Shown here: piece after piece, positions 63,945-64,000 of the stretch
Numbering within the stretch: the first letter of the stretch is position 1
Layout of the letters: the number at the start of each line of letters is the position of its first letter
Assembly: GCF_964355755.1 (NCBI RefSeq)
Contig: NC_092673.1
Span: forward strand, 7,879,001-7,943,000
Direction of reading: 5' to 3'
Source of the DNA: Antedon mediterranea
Lineage: Eukaryota > Echinodermata > Crinoidea > Comatulida > Antedonidae
Length of the DNA stretch: 64,000 nucleotides
Notes under the pieces: generated by a model
What the model was told of the DNA's origin: nothing
What the model saw: the letters and a program-made list of their open reading frames with translations, nothing else
The model's database searches: none
Position numbers and translations under genes: made by a program

Positions 63945-64000
63945 CTGAAATATATAATAATTCAAAATTCATTTACCCATGAAATGAACAAGAAGCAACG

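Overview
This is animal nuclear DNA. Coding sequence is split into many short exons with GT/AG borders, and the introns and spacers are AT-rich and packed with decayed transposons, MITEs and SINEs. Gene content (CEP350, classical dynamin, a MetX-fold acetyltransferase that vertebrates lack) and the retroelement mix suggest a marine invertebrate. An echinoderm, perhaps a crinoid, is my best guess, but the species cannot be fixed from sequence alone.

Layout: (1) 1-22866, minus strand: a complete CEP350 gene. I traced 24 coding exons (22851 down to 2959); every junction keeps phase, giving about 3030 aa. The intron between exons 5 and 6 holds a 22-bp minisatellite. (2) 22900-28990: a repeat-filled spacer (Penelope-like fragment, two inverted or direct repeat elements, a broken LINE) with possible promoters for the two divergent genes. 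(3) 29064-46020, plus strand: a complete dynamin gene. Eighteen exons give 828 aa; a previously hidden 67-nt exon at 40122-40188 looks mutually exclusive with the 67-nt exon at 39638-39704. (4) 46021-51320: 3' UTR and spacer with a 31-bp minisatellite. (5) 51321-63944, minus strand: the C-terminal six exons of a homoserine/serine O-acetyltransferase-like gene whose 5' end lies beyond 64000. Its introns have been invaded by a TIR element carrying a LINE (51856-54609) and by a Ty3/Gypsy-type LTR retrotransposon (55223-60476) that landed inside a MITE and now contains a second MITE.

The three host genes are not an operon or pathway: CEP350 is a centrosome/cilium scaffold, dynamin a membrane-fission GTPase, and the third a metabolic acyltransferase. 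Dynamin and the acetyltransferase are convergent; CEP350 and dynamin are divergent.

The most useful new observations are the candidate mutually exclusive dynamin exon pair, the absence of a CAP-Gly domain and presence of an IQ motif in CEP350, the transposon-split acetyltransferase gene, and several repeat families with multiple copies in the window. I saw no CRISPR array, rRNA or convincing functional tRNA.
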